From an uncultured bacterium (lineage in GTDB: Bacteria; Verrucomicrobiota; Verrucomicrobiia; Verrucomicrobiales; V1-33): a stretch of 64,000 nt of DNA. Where the stretch lies: the NCBI GenBank assembly GCA_903954065.1, contig CAJBME010000301.1, positions 25,555-89,554 of the forward strand, given 5' to 3'. Made by a program: the position numbers and the translations under genes. Under the pieces are notes generated by a model. The model did not search any database, had not been told where the DNA came from, and saw nothing but the letters and a program-made list of their open reading frames with translations. Shown piece by piece: positions 1-8,347 of this stretch. How positions within the stretch are numbered: the stretch's first letter is position 1; every line of letters starts with the position of its first letter.

Positions 1-202
1 CCACCGTCACCCAAGCCCATGAAGGCTGCGTCAGCCGCTGGGTTCTCGAGGCGCCATCACACGCGGCTCGTACCAACCCCTAAAACCACCGTCAAAGGCC
101 CACCCCCGATCGCGCGGGCGGTGGTTCGCCAGAGGAGGGAAAAAAACGTCGGATACCCATCCTGCGGGATGTGGCGCGCACGCCAATCCGGCTTCTCGGG
201 TG

Positions 203-260
203 TGAATCTGGGACACCCACTTTTGTCGGGATTGGTGGTCGAAAGAGTGGGTGTCCCACA
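203..260. repeat. Palindromic repeat copy 1 (complete)
   Basis: The left arm TGGGACACCCACT (209-221) and right arm AGTGGGTGTCCCA (246-258) are perfect reverse complements, with a 24-nt spacer containing GTCGGGATTGGTGGTCG. The spacer ends also pair partly (ACTTTTGTCG with CGAAAGAGT). This is the best-preserved palindrome of a family with at least five full and several partial copies here. It resembles REP-type elements; no transposase is visible in the window. Confidence 0.85.
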
Positions 261-313
261 TGCGTTCCGCATAGGGGATGCCGAGGGCGAGGTCCGAGGC
301 CGGCGGCTATGCG

Positions 314-399
314 GCGTTCCTTCAGAACGCGAGAAAGTTTTGCCGGGTGGATTCCCAGGGTTGCACCCTGGGCTGGTATGCGATGCCCCGTTGGGGCAT
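314..399. repeat. Three consecutive small hairpins
   Basis: Three perfect inverted repeats follow each other: GCGTTC/GAACGC at 314-330, CCCAGGG/CCCTGGG at 354-372 and ATGCCCC/GGGGCAT at 383-399, with loops of 3-5 nt. The regular spacing and lack of coding potential suggest a structured interspersed element rather than a terminator, as no T-tract follows. Similar hairpin strings are, from memory, dispersed in planctomycete and verrucomicrobial genomes. Function is unknown. Confidence 0.6.
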
Positions 400-442
400 G
401 TCCGAGGGTTACAAAACAAGGGTCATCCACAATCGCAGGTGT

Positions 443-503
443 CTGTGAATCTAGGACACCCACTTTTGTCGGGATTGTGGTCGAAAGAGTGGGTGTCTCA
501 CAT
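443..503. repeat. Palindromic repeat copy 2 (complete)
   Basis: This is nearly identical to copy 1, including the flanking TGTGAATCT. The arms are GGACACCCACT (454-464) and AGTGGGTGTCTCACA (489-503), with an almost identical spacer. The two copies lie about 243 nt apart in the same orientation and enclose the three-hairpin element, so the whole block could have moved or expanded as a composite. Confidence 0.85.
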
Positions 504-530
504 GCCGATGCGTCCCGCCACACGTCCCGC

Positions 531-549
531 GATTGAGTGGGTGTCCCAT
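531..549. repeat. Palindromic repeat, right arm only
   Basis: GATTGAGTGGGTGTCCCAT matches the right arm of the family, with no left arm nearby. The same GATTGAGTGGGTGTC wording appears as the extra right arm in the copy at 6771-6853. Confidence 0.65.
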
Positions 550-557
550 ATGCGTCC

Positions 558-613
558 GTTCTTCTGTAGCTGTGGGTCGCTGACCCCGGTCGTGGCGCCG
601 AACGTCTCGCCGA
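558..613 (+). repeat. Degenerate direct repeat, copy a
   Basis: The ~56-nt segment starting GTTCTTCTGTAGCTGTGGGT and ending near GCGCCGAACGTCTCGCCG recurs at 761-816 with only a few differences. It is non-coding in both places. It may be the remains of a short duplicated element; nothing identifies its origin. Confidence 0.7.
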
Positions 614-760
614 ACGATTTTTGAGCAGGTGACCGGCTGCGTGGAAGCGGATTCGATCCGTGTTTTGAGGGATGTGGCCTGTGGGCCAAATGTGGAAACC
701 GGGACCAGCGTACCCGGCGACAGTGGCGGCGTCGCCGCCTGGATGGTGGTTTCGGATTCG

Positions 761-816
761 GTTCTTCTGTAGCCGTGGGTCGCTGTCCCCGGTCGCGGCG
801 CCGAACGCCTCACCGC
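761..816 (+). repeat. Degenerate direct repeat, copy b
   Basis: This is the second copy of the segment at 558-613, beginning GTTCTTCTGTAGCCGTGGGT. The two copies are in the same orientation about 203 nt apart, and right-arm fragments of the palindromic family lie near both (531-549 and 862-880). Confidence 0.7.
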
Positions 817-861
817 GGCACCAATATTCAAGACATCCAATGACGTGGTCGATCTCGCGGA

Positions 862-880
862 TAAATGAGTGGGCGTCTGC
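862..880. repeat. Palindromic repeat, degenerate right arm
   Basis: AAATGAGTGGGCGTCTGCGAT matches the right-arm consensus AAATGAGTGGGTGTCTGCGAT with one substitution. No left arm is present. It lies just beyond the 3' end of the minus-strand gene ending at 906. Confidence 0.6.
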
Positions 881-905
881 GATGGGGTGTGGGTGGATTT
901 TAGTT

Positions 906-1529
906 CTAAATCCAGCTCCCGCTGTGGATTTCCTCCGCCATGATCCCCATGCCGGCCAGGCCAGCCACGGCTATTATGTACACTATATACCCTAACAGAA
1001 GGATCAAAGACATGTATCCAAGGGCTAATCCAACGATCGCGAGGCGTTGATCTTGTTCTGCCGCGGGTTGGTTTTTTGCGGCTGCGTGCGCGATATGGCC
1101 GAAAATGACGGCGATCAGGCCGGCCACCGGGGTGATGACGACCCCGGCGCAACAGCAAAAATTGGTGATGGCGCTGGCTGCTGCGATAGTGCCGCTGATC
1201 ACGCTGGTCAGGGCGGCCGATCCGGCTGGGCGCCGGAAAGTGTGGCTGTGCGGGTGTGGTGGCGCGGGGTGGAATGACGGCTGACCGCTGGCGGTGTCTC
1301 CTGCCCAAGGGGTGGGGACAGTTTCGGCGGGCGGTGGCGGTGGCGGTGTGGCAGTGGCGTGGCCTTCAGAGAACAAGTCGCTGCGGACATCACGCGCTGG
1401 GCGCCATGCGTCCATGCCCGGCTGCCAGACCAGCATCTCTGCGGTCAGCTGGCCGCTCCGGGCCAGTTCGGCCAGCCTGGCATCGCTGACCTCGAGGCGC
1501 TGGATGCCGTCTGGTGAATAATGCCACAT
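906..1529 (-). CDS. GYF-domain plus DUF4190-like membrane protein
   Basis: This is a 207-residue protein. Residues 1-50 (MWHYSPDGIQRLEVSDARL... LVWQPGMDAWRPA) match the GYF_2 pattern, a small peptide-binding fold common in Verrucomicrobiota and related phyla. A proline- and histidine-rich linker follows (about 60-95), then two hydrophobic stretches (about 105-145 and 163-195) of the DUF4190 type. The GYF part should be cytoplasmic and the C-terminal half membrane-embedded. The ATG at 1527-1529 lies 8 nt after the pfkB-like stop, so the two genes probably form an operon. The binding partner is unknown. Confidence 0.8.
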   Translation of the reverse strand: MWHYSPDGIQRLEVSDARLAELARSGQLTAEMLVWQPGMDAWRPARDVRSDLFSEGHATATPPPPPPAETVPTPWAGDTASGQPSFHPAPPHPHSHTFRRPAGSAALTSVISGTIAAASAITNFCCCAGVVITPVAGLIAVIFGHIAHAAAKNQPAAEQDQRLAIVGLALGYMSLILLLGYIVYIIAVAGLAGMGIMAEEIHSGSWI

Positions 1530-1537
1530 CTTGGAAA

Positions 1538-2446
1538 TCAGAATCTTGCAAACCCCTGGAATTCTTCAAATCGCCGGGCAATATCGGCCAGCGTCAGCGA
1601 TTCCAGTTTGTCCGTGCTGAAGCTTTCGCAATTATAACTCGCCATCACGGTGCCGTAAACCACGGCGCGGGCGAGATCGGAGAAATCGAACGTCGTTTTG
1701 CCCAGACTGGCGAGGTGACCGGCAATGCCGCCGGCGAAGCTGTCGCCGGCTCCAGTCGGGTCCTGCACCTCGTGCAGCGGGTAGGCTCCGGCGGAGAAAA
1801 ACCTGCCATCGGGTCCGAACAGGAGGGCTCCGTGTTCGCCTTTTTTGATGACGACGTGTTTTGGTCCAAGCTCTAGCAGGCGATGGCCGGCGGTAATGAC
1901 GTTTTTCGTCTCCATAAACTGCCTTGCTTCGCTATCGTTGATGACAAACAAGTCGGTTTTTTGCAGGACATCGAGCAGCCGGGGGCGGGCGATGCTGACC
2001 CACAGATCCATGGAGTCGGACACGACGAAGGCGGGATGGTCTACTTGGGCGAGGGTGTCGATTTGGTTGTCCGGGCTGCAGTTGGCGAGCAGGACGAGTT
2101 GCGCGGCGCGGGCTGCGGGCGCCAGTTTTGGTTGAAATCCTTCCAGAACATTCAAAGCGACCGACTTGGTTTCCCGCTGATTCATGTCCTCAAAATATTC
2201 GCCCGACCACCGGAACGACTCGCCGTCGACCATTTCAATGCTGTCGGTGCCGATTTGCCGGGACCTGAACAAATCAAGATATCGCGTTGGAAAATCGCGT
2301 CCGACGATGCTCACCAGTTCCACTGGTGAAAAATAGCTCGCGCTCAAGGCTGCATAGGCGGCGGATCCGCCCAGCTGATCAACGCGTGATGCCTCCGGCG
2401 TGGTGACGGTGTCGAGGGCGATGGTACCAACAGTAATAACAGTCAT
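1538..2446 (-). CDS. PfkB-family carbohydrate/nucleoside kinase
   Basis: This 302-residue cytoplasmic kinase belongs to the ribokinase/PfkB superfamily. The N-terminal glycine-rich region (QLGGSAAYAALSASYF, about 24-39) and the C-terminal signature DPTGAGDSFAGG (about 229-240) are both present, the latter carrying the anion hole and catalytic Asp. FVINDSEARQF is the usual mid-protein motif. Length is normal for the family. The substrate cannot be read from sequence: ribokinase-like, adenosine-kinase-like and fructokinase-like members share these motifs. It is the first gene of a probable two-gene unit with the GYF-domain protein. Confidence 0.9.
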   Translation of the reverse strand: MTVITVGTIALDTVTTPEASRVDQLGGSAAYAALSASYFSPVELVSIVGRDFPTRYLDLFRSRQIGTDSIEMVDGESFRWSGEYFEDMNQRETKSVALNVLEGFQPKLAPAARAAQLVLLANCSPDNQIDTLAQVDHPAFVVSDSMDLWVSIARPRLLDVLQKTDLFVINDSEARQFMETKNVITAGHRLLELGPKHVVIKKGEHGALLFGPDGRFFSAGAYPLHEVQDPTGAGDSFAGGIAGHLASLGKTTFDFSDLARAVVYGTVMASYNCESFSTDKLESLTLADIARRFEEFQGFARF

Positions 2447-2761
2447 GGGTCAAGGATACGAAGTTCAGAGTGTACACTGACGGATGGCGGACCGTTACGG
2501 TCGCACCGTGCGGTCGCACCGGTTCCCGCGCGTCACCTCCGATACAACCCCGCCCGCCGTTCAGCGCAAAGGTTTTCCATGTCTCTCTTCCGGACACGTT
2601 TCCCGTTTTACCCCCCGGGAAGGGGCGCTCCGGCCGGTGACCGTCCGCGGTTCATCCGCTTCTTGACTCCTCACGGCTGTCTACGCTCGGCAAAAGACCC
2701 GGGGCTCTGAAGGAATTCCGCGTTGACACTGGGACGCGCTTCGCCTTTAACTCAAAGGCCT
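2447..2761. other. Divergent intergenic region
   Basis: These 315 nt separate the divergent pfkB-like gene from the lipoprotein gene and must hold both promoters. No convincing -35/-10 pair, operator or RNA gene was recognised on either strand. A TTG at 2723 opens the lipoprotein frame but was not chosen as the start. Confidence 0.4.
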
Positions 2762-3241
2762 ATGGCACTTTCTGCTTCTGTTCGACTGGGTGGCGTCCTG
2801 CTGGTGGCGGCACTTGGCCTGAGCGCTTGTGGCACCACGGGTGACGCGGTGACAAAAGTGAAGATTTTCCGCCTTGATCCATCGGCTCAGCGGGTGATGG
2901 CGGGTGATCCGGCCATTGATTTTGAGCGGCGCCATTACCTGCATGGCGCGTTGACGTCGGAAGAAGTGACCAACCGGATGGGTAATTATTACACATTCTT
3001 CTGGTCGGTGGCGGATTCATCATCTCCGGTCACGCTGCGCTTTGAGTACCGTCAGGCCAAATCCGGTTCTGAAGTCCGGGTCGTGGAGAAAACGATCGAC
3101 CAACCGCGGGCGTCGAATATTACTGAGTTTCAAATTACGGGACCTGCGTATACGGAATTCGGCAAAGTGTTGGCTTGGCGTCTCTTGGTGGTCAGAGGGT
3201 CGCAAACGCTGGCCACCCGTGAAAGTTACCTTTGGCAATGA
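2762..3241 (+). CDS. Putative lipoprotein of unknown function
   Basis: The 159-residue protein begins MALSASVRLGGVLLVAALG and has a lipobox LSAC, so it should be exported and lipid-anchored after cleavage before Cys. The ATG at 2762 is preferred over an in-frame TTG at 2723 because it starts directly before the signal peptide. The mature part (HYLHGALTSEEVTNRMGNYYTFFW ending in RESYLWQ) looks like a small beta-rich domain, with no family recognised. It lies upstream of the STAS/phosphatase pair, but the 103-nt gap and a candidate promoter suggest separate transcription. Confidence 0.75.
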   Translation: MALSASVRLGGVLLVAALGLSACGTTGDAVTKVKIFRLDPSAQRVMAGDPAIDFERRHYLHGALTSEEVTNRMGNYYTFFWSVADSSSPVTLRFEYRQAKSGSEVRVVEKTIDQPRASNITEFQITGPAYTEFGKVLAWRLLVVRGSQTLATRESYLWQ

Positions 3242-3274
3242 ACCTCCTCGCTCTACTCGACAAGTTACCCGCAG

Positions 3275-3303
3275 TTGACCATCATCCGGTTTGTGGGTAT
3301 GTT
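3275..3303 (+). promoter_or_regulatory. Candidate sigma-70 promoter for the STAS gene
   Basis: TTGACC (3275-3280) and TATGTT (3298-3303) are separated by exactly 17 nt, each close to the -35/-10 consensus. They lie 42 nt before the GTG start at 3345. This is pattern matching only. Confidence 0.35.
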
Positions 3304-3344
3304 CACTCCTTGGAGCAGGCATTGTTTCCTGAAAACCGATCACT

Positions 3345-3878
3345 GTGACCCCTCACGCGCGCATTCTCGCCGGCAACCTGCGTAATCTCTTGTGGCTTCG
3401 TGTCACTGGCAAAGGCTCGCATGAGATCTGCCCGGGGCTCAAGTGCTTTGCCACGGAACGCATTGACGAAGGAGCTCGTCATTTTGTCGTTGATCTAGAA
3501 ACGTGTCCGGCCATGGACTCGACCTTCATGGGCACGCTGACCGGCATTGCGGTGCGGTTGTTGGAATTTCCTGGCGGTCGCCTTCAAGTTGTCAATGCGA
3601 ATGAACGCAATCGTTTGCTGCTTGGTAACTTAGGACTGGACAACATATTCGAGGTTGAGCTGGATGGTACGGTCTGGCAGGAGGAGAAGGAAATCGTCAA
3701 TGCTAGTCTAACGGCGGCGGTGACTGGGGGAGTGGGCGAGCGGCCGGCGGGTGCTGCGCATCGTGAATGCCTGATTGAGGCCCACGAGAGCCTTTGTGAT
3801 GCACACGAGGCGAACCGCTTGAAGTTCCAAGATGTGCTGGACTGTCTGAAGCGCGAGAGGGAGTCGCAGCCGGCCTGA
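3345..3878 (+). CDS. STAS-domain anti-sigma-factor antagonist
   Basis: This 177-residue protein has an N-terminal STAS domain (about 5-105). The segment VVDLETCPAMDSTFMGTL corresponds to the phosphorylation loop of SpoIIAA/RsbV proteins, with Ser59 in the position of the phosphoserine. In this family the unphosphorylated protein binds an anti-sigma kinase and frees a sigma factor. Residues 110-177 form an extra, partly helical tail absent from short RsbV proteins. The start is GTG. The next gene, 11 nt downstream, encodes a PP2C phosphatase that could dephosphorylate it, a typical partner-switch arrangement. No HATPase-type anti-sigma kinase is encoded nearby. Confidence 0.85.
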   Translation: MTPHARILAGNLRNLLWLRVTGKGSHEICPGLKCFATERIDEGARHFVVDLETCPAMDSTFMGTLTGIAVRLLEFPGGRLQVVNANERNRLLLGNLGLDNIFEVELDGTVWQEEKEIVNASLTAAVTGGVGERPAGAAHRECLIEAHESLCDAHEANRLKFQDVLDCLKRERESQPA

Positions 3879-3889
3879 GAGCGGCGTTC

Positions 3890-5434
3890 ATGGCCCCGGA
3901 GATTTTCATGGTGGTAGTGAGTGGCGGCGGGGTGCTGGCCTTAGGCGGGCTTGGCTGGTGCTGGGTGAGTCTGTGTCGGCGGGCGCGGGCGGCGGACCGG
4001 GCTTTGTGTTTGCTGCGCGGCGAGCACGAGACGTTGGCTGCGGCGCATCGGGCGCTGGAGGTTTCACATGCGGCGTTGTCGAGCGAGCATCAGTCGTACG
4101 ATGCTGAGGAGCACCGGATGTTTGAATTTCTCCATGAGTTGGGGGAGGCTCTTTATACGGATACTTCGGCGCGCAAGCTGCATCGTCGGATTGTCCGGGG
4201 GACTGCTGAGGTGGTACAAGCTCGTGGTGGCGCCTTGTATTTGCATGATGACCAGCGGGGGTTGTTAGTGCCCTCTGCGGTGAGCCGCGATTGTCCGCCG
4301 TTGGTCGAGTTGCCTTCCGCCATGATGGATAAGATTGGTCTGGATGCGGCGACGGTGCGCAGTCATTTTCGTTTACAGAGTGTGTTGGATGGTGCTGGGG
4401 CGTTGGGCGAAGTTTTTCAGACGGGGCGGCCGCTATGGTTGCGGGATTTGCGTGAGCACCCGGCCTTTGCTTTGTCAGCGGGCGGGGGTGAGGCCCGAGT
4501 GTTGGGCGTGATGATGGCGCCGCTCACTTATGGTTCTAAGCGGTTGGGGGTGTTGGCGGTGGCGCGGCCGGGTGCCGCCGGGCCGTTTACGGCTCATGAT
4601 TTTGATGTTTTTAAATCGCTGGCCGAGCAGAGTGCTTTTGCGTTGGGCAACGCCATGATTCATCAGGAGGCCATGGAAAAACGCCGGATTGAGGACGAGC
4701 TGGAGCGGGCCAGCGAGATCCAGCGGATTCTTCTGCCCTCGCGTTCGCCGGAGTTCCCTGGCTTTGCTTTTGCCGCTGCCTGCCAGCCAGCCAAGGTTGT
4801 CAGTGGTGATTATTACGATTTCATTCGTCTCGATGAGACGCATCTTGGGGTGGTGATTGCCGATGTTTCGGGCAAAGGCGTGCCGGCGAGCTTGGTGATG
4901 GCGACGTGTCGGGGATTGATGCGGGTCAGTGCGGAGCAGCAGCTTTCTCCCACGGCTGTCTTGCAGCGAGTGAACCGCCTGCTTTTTGCGGACATTCGGG
5001 AAGACATGTTTGTCAGCCTCGCTTATTGCGTTTTGGACAGTGTGAGTGGCGAGGTCACGCTGACGCGAGCGGGTCATGACCCACCGTTGTTTTTCCATCG
5101 AGCCGACGGCACTATTGAACCTGTCAAGCCGCCAGGCCTTGCCCTCGGAGTCGATCGCGGTCCGGTTTTCAACCGCGCCACGCGCGAAATGACCTTCCGC
5201 ATGGAATCGGGCGATCGATTGTTGCTTTATACTGACGGGGTGACCGAGGCGCTCGAAGCCAGTAGTCGCGATGAATTTGGCGAGGACCGCCTGGCTGCCG
5301 TCTTCCGCGACCAAGCGGCTGCCGGCGCCGCTGCCAGCACCGTGCTCAGCGCCGTGCAGGAAGCCCTCGCCTCATTCACCAAAGGCGCCCGCCAGCACGA
5401 CGACATCACGCTGGTCGTCATCGAACGCCAATAA
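3890..5434 (+). CDS. GAF-domain PP2C/SpoIIE-type Ser phosphatase (RsbU-like)
   Basis: The protein has 514 residues. An N-terminal hydrophobic segment (about 5-27) is a probable membrane anchor, followed by a coiled-coil-like stretch (40-75), a GAF sensor domain (about 85-260) and a C-terminal PP2C/SpoIIE domain (about 285-512). The metal-binding motifs are intact: VSGDYYDF, ADVSGKGVPASL, LYTDGVTEA and HDDITLVV. It should remove phosphate from the adjacent STAS protein in response to a ligand or membrane cue. It lies 11 nt after that gene in an evident operon. Confidence 0.92.
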   Translation: MAPEIFMVVVSGGGVLALGGLGWCWVSLCRRARAADRALCLLRGEHETLAAAHRALEVSHAALSSEHQSYDAEEHRMFEFLHELGEALYTDTSARKLHRRIVRGTAEVVQARGGALYLHDDQRGLLVPSAVSRDCPPLVELPSAMMDKIGLDAATVRSHFRLQSVLDGAGALGEVFQTGRPLWLRDLREHPAFALSAGGGEARVLGVMMAPLTYGSKRLGVLAVARPGAAGPFTAHDFDVFKSLAEQSAFALGNAMIHQEAMEKRRIEDELERASEIQRILLPSRSPEFPGFAFAAACQPAKVVSGDYYDFIRLDETHLGVVIADVSGKGVPASLVMATCRGLMRVSAEQQLSPTAVLQRVNRLLFADIREDMFVSLAYCVLDSVSGEVTLTRAGHDPPLFFHRADGTIEPVKPPGLALGVDRGPVFNRATREMTFRMESGDRLLLYTDGVTEALEASSRDEFGEDRLAAVFRDQAAAGAAASTVLSAVQEALASFTKGARQHDDITLVVIERQ

Positions 5435-5478
5435 CGCTCGCCGGTCCGCCCCCGCCTGCGCGGCGCCCGCTGCACCGC

Positions 5479-6744
5479 TCACCACAAGTCCGCAAGTCCG
5501 CCAAAATGCGGCTCAAACAAACGGCGGTACAATCGCGTCGCCGAGGCATCAGTCAGCGCCGCCAGAAAATCACAGAGCCGCCGCCGCCGCTCGGCTTCGT
5601 CCGCCGAACGGTCGAGCGTCGCCTCCACCTCCGGTGGGAGCAATCGCAACCGTCGCTGCGCCGGGCCAAGGTAGTTTTCCACCAAAGCGCCCAGCAGGCG
5701 GCCCAACACTTCATTGGCTTTAAAGTCGTGCTGCTGGAGTTGCGGCGACTGAAACACTAGGTCAAAGGCGATTTTTTTGTAGAGGCGCGATTCTGCGACG
5801 GCTTCAGGCGCGATGGCCAGGCGCAGTGAGTGGCGGGCTGTCAGGTGGCTGAGAAATCCGGACCGGGGATGCAGCGAGCAAGCGGCGATAAAATCGCCGA
5901 TTTTCCGGTTGGAGCGGACTTCCACGAGATCGCGCCGGATGGCATCAGCCAGTTCGGTCACGTGCCGTGCTTCTTCTCCGGCCAGCGATTGGCGGGTGGC
6001 CCACATTTCTAGACGGTCGACCGTGATGAAGCCGGCGGCGGCACCGTCGGCGATGTCATTGAGCGAATACGCGGTGTCGTCGGCCCAGTCCATGATCTGG
6101 CATTCGACGGATTTCAGTTCATCGCGCAGCGGGCCTGGTGGGGCGTCGGCGGGCCACGGGGTGCCGCCGGTCACGAAATCCAGGTGCCCGGCCTGATCGG
6201 TGTAGACAAAATGGTGCAGCGCCCCTGGGACGTCGGCCTGCAGGGTTTTATACTTCAACACGGCATCCAGCAGCGCCCGGCTTGGGTTCATGCCGCGGGT
6301 GCCATGGGCAAAAATTGTCTCGGTAATCAATCGCAGGGTTTGGGCATTGCCCTCGAATCCTCCCTGTCCCTTCATCCAGTAATGCAAACTGCGCTCGCCC
6401 GCATGGCCGAAAGGAGGATGCCCCAGATCATGCGCCAAGCAGGCTGCTTCAACCAAATCAGGGTCGATAAAATGATCCGCTCCAAGATGCGGGGACCGAC
6501 TGCGCAGAGCAGCGCAAATCGAGCGCCCAATCTGTGAAACTTCCAGAGAATGAGTCAGTCGAGTTCGGTAAAAATCATACTCCCCAGTCAGAAAAACCTG
6601 GGTTTTCCCCTGCAGGCGCCGAAAGGCCGAGGTGTGCAAAATCCGGTCCCGGGAAATCTGGAATCCCGAACGATACTCGTCGTCCCGCCGCCGTTCAGCC
6701 GAGGGCGTCGCCACATCAAAGTCATTGTAAAACGTGTTTTCCAT
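5479..6744 (-). CDS. dgt: Deoxyguanosinetriphosphate triphosphohydrolase (dGTPase-like)
   Basis: This HD-superfamily enzyme hydrolyses dNTPs to deoxynucleoside and triphosphate. HD metal ligands are visible in RLTHSLEVSQIGR, then CLAHDLGHPPFGHAGE and, further on, DWADDTAYSLND. RLQGKTQVF is also typical. The chosen ATG at 6744 gives 421 residues and starts MENTFYNDF. An upstream in-frame GTG at 6783 lies inside a palindromic repeat and would add 13 unrelated residues, so it was rejected. The gene converges on the phosphatase gene with a 44-nt gap and no evident terminator. Confidence 0.92.
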   Translation of the reverse strand: MENTFYNDFDVATPSAERRRDDEYRSGFQISRDRILHTSAFRRLQGKTQVFLTGEYDFYRTRLTHSLEVSQIGRSICAALRSRSPHLGADHFIDPDLVEAACLAHDLGHPPFGHAGERSLHYWMKGQGGFEGNAQTLRLITETIFAHGTRGMNPSRALLDAVLKYKTLQADVPGALHHFVYTDQAGHLDFVTGGTPWPADAPPGPLRDELKSVECQIMDWADDTAYSLNDIADGAAAGFITVDRLEMWATRQSLAGEEARHVTELADAIRRDLVEVRSNRKIGDFIAACSLHPRSGFLSHLTARHSLRLAIAPEAVAESRLYKKIAFDLVFQSPQLQQHDFKANEVLGRLLGALVENYLGPAQRRLRLLPPEVEATLDRSADEAERRRRLCDFLAALTDASATRLYRRLFEPHFGGLADLW

Positions 6745-6770
6745 CGATGTGCAGGCCGCGGGCGTGCGAA

Positions 6771-6853
6771 AAAGGTGAGACACCCACTTTTAGGGTCGGG
6801 CTGACAGCGGAAATGAGTGGGTGTCTGCGATTGAGTGGGTGTCTGCGATTGGG
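6771..6853. repeat. Palindromic repeat copy with extra right arm
   Basis: The left arm GAGACACCCACTTTT (6777-6791) and right arm AAATGAGTGGGTGTCT (6811-6826) flank a spacer ending in GTCGGGCTGACAGCGG. A second right arm, TTGAGTGGGTGTCTGCGATTG, follows at 6831-6851. It fills most of the gap between cysS and dgt and reaches into the potential GTG start of dgt. The same doubled-right-arm design recurs at 38147-38240. Confidence 0.85.
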
Positions 6854-6866
6854 TGCGACCACCCCA

Positions 6867-8270
6867 TTACGCGCTTGGCAGTGGGGAGAGGGTATAGGTT
6901 TCCTTTCCGTCTTTCATTGTCCAGCCGAGGGCGCCCAGTTCGGCGCGCAGGGAATCGGCGGCGGCCCACTCTTTGGCGGTGCGAGCGGCCCAGCGTTTTT
7001 CGGCTAGGGTCCGGACGTTGTCGGGCGCGCTGGCGGTTGATTCTGCTATGGCTGGGGGCAGGGTGAGGCCGAGAGTTTCTTCCAGGATGAAGCGGAGGCC
7101 GGCCGCCATTTCTATGGCGGCGGCGGGTGCGACGGTGGCGGGGGTGGTTTCGTTGAGCAGGGTGAAGATCTGGCCTAAGGCCTTGGGTACGTTCAGGTCG
7201 TCCAGCAGCGCCTGCCAGGCTGGTTGGACGGGCGGGGTGAGGCGCGGGGCGGTCTGGCCGCCGTGTTGTTCCAGTGCGGCGACGGATTTGGTCAAGCGGG
7301 CCAGCGCCGAGCGTGCGCCGGCGAGGTTGTCGAGGGTGAAATTGAGCGGTTGGCGGTAGTGGCCATTGAGGAGCACCCAGCGCACGGCCATGGCGTCATG
7401 ACCCATGTCGGCCAGCTGGGCTAAGGTGTAGAGATTGCCGAGCGACTTCGACATTTTGCGACCGTCGACCAGGAGGTGGGTGATGTGGAACCAATGTTCG
7501 CACAGTCGGTGGCCGGTGCAGCATTCGCTCTGGGCGATTTCGTTTTCGTGGTGAGGAAAGACCAAATCGACGCCGCCTGAGTGCAGGTCGAAGGTTTCGC
7601 CAAGGTATTTGAGGGCCATGGCGGAGCATTCGAGATGCCATCCGGGGCGACCTTCTCCCCACGGACTGGGCCAGAAGTTGGCGCCGTCCTCCGGTTTGCG
7701 CGCTTTCCAGAGGGCAAAATCGGAGACACTTTCCTTGTCGTTTTCGTATTCGTCGCTGGTTACGGCGGCCCCGTGGCGCAGTTCGCGGGTGTCCAGATGG
7801 GAGAGTCGGCCGTAGCCGGGGAAACTGGAGAGTTTGAAATAGACGGAGCCATCATCCGCGGCGTAGGCATGGCCTTTGGCCACCAGCGTCTCGATCATGG
7901 CGATTTGCTGGGGAAGGTGTTCGACGGCGCTGGGTTCGACGTGGGGTGGTCGGCAGCCGAGGGCGGCGCAGTCGGCATGAAAGGCGTCGCGCCATTCGGC
8001 CGTGAAAGCGGACAGCGACTGGCCGGCGGCTTCCGCGCCGCGGATGGTTTTGTCATCCACGTCCGTCAGATTGCGCACGTGGCGCGTCGGCAGTCCGGTG
8101 GCTTCGATCACGCGACGAAAGACGTCCTGCATGACAAACGTGCGGAAGTTTCCGATATGAGCCGGGCCATAGACGGTCGGGCCGCAGCAGTAGAAGCGGA
8201 ATGATTTCCCGTCGAGCGGACGAAGCGGGCGGACGGATCGGCTGAGGGTATCGAAGAGGTGCAGGGTCAT
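6867..8270 (-). CDS. cysS: Cysteinyl-tRNA synthetase
   Basis: This class I aminoacyl-tRNA synthetase charges tRNA-Cys. Diagnostic features are the HIGH-type motif GPAHIGNF close to zinc-ligand-like FYCCGPTVYG, the CysRS segment GWHLECSAMA, the zinc-site region HHENEIAQSE and the KMSKS loop GRKMSKSLGN. The ATG at 8270 (MTLHLFDTLS) gives 467 residues, normal for the family. A longer in-frame opening to 8330 adds a basic 20-residue tail and is less likely. A sigma-factor gene ends 77 nt upstream on the same strand. Confidence 0.96.
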   Translation of the reverse strand: MTLHLFDTLSRSVRPLRPLDGKSFRFYCCGPTVYGPAHIGNFRTFVMQDVFRRVIEATGLPTRHVRNLTDVDDKTIRGAEAAGQSLSAFTAEWRDAFHADCAALGCRPPHVEPSAVEHLPQQIAMIETLVAKGHAYAADDGSVYFKLSSFPGYGRLSHLDTRELRHGAAVTSDEYENDKESVSDFALWKARKPEDGANFWPSPWGEGRPGWHLECSAMALKYLGETFDLHSGGVDLVFPHHENEIAQSECCTGHRLCEHWFHITHLLVDGRKMSKSLGNLYTLAQLADMGHDAMAVRWVLLNGHYRQPLNFTLDNLAGARSALARLTKSVAALEQHGGQTAPRLTPPVQPAWQALLDDLNVPKALGQIFTLLNETTPATVAPAAAIEMAAGLRFILEETLGLTLPPAIAESTASAPDNVRTLAEKRWAARTAKEWAAADSLRAELGALGWTMKDGKETYTLSPLPSA

Positions 8271-8347
8271 GCGGCGGACGGACGCGGAAAGGCGGGCGAC
8301 TTTCTTCGCTGCGGGCCGGCTGTTTGGCAAGCTATCGCGATGAGCGG

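Larger units (their letters stand above)
1..905. other. Gene-free, repeat-rich left edge
   Basis: No frame in this stretch looks like a real protein. All apparent open frames run through palindromic repeats and show low-complexity, arginine-rich translations. It holds two complete and two partial copies of the palindromic repeat family, a three-hairpin element and a degenerate direct repeat, each listed separately. The motif GATGTGGCGCGC near 169-180 recurs in the tandem array at 29847-30489. The stretch looks like a graveyard of small non-autonomous elements. Whether a gene lies just left of the window cannot be seen. Confidence 0.7.

Noticed and set aside
19..624. Open frames on both strands across the left repeat region
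   Set aside because: They run through palindromes and hairpins, have atypical composition and no recognisable domain.
451..1308. Minus-strand open frame overlapping the GYF protein gene
   Set aside because: Arginine/proline-rich shadow of the real gene and of repeats.
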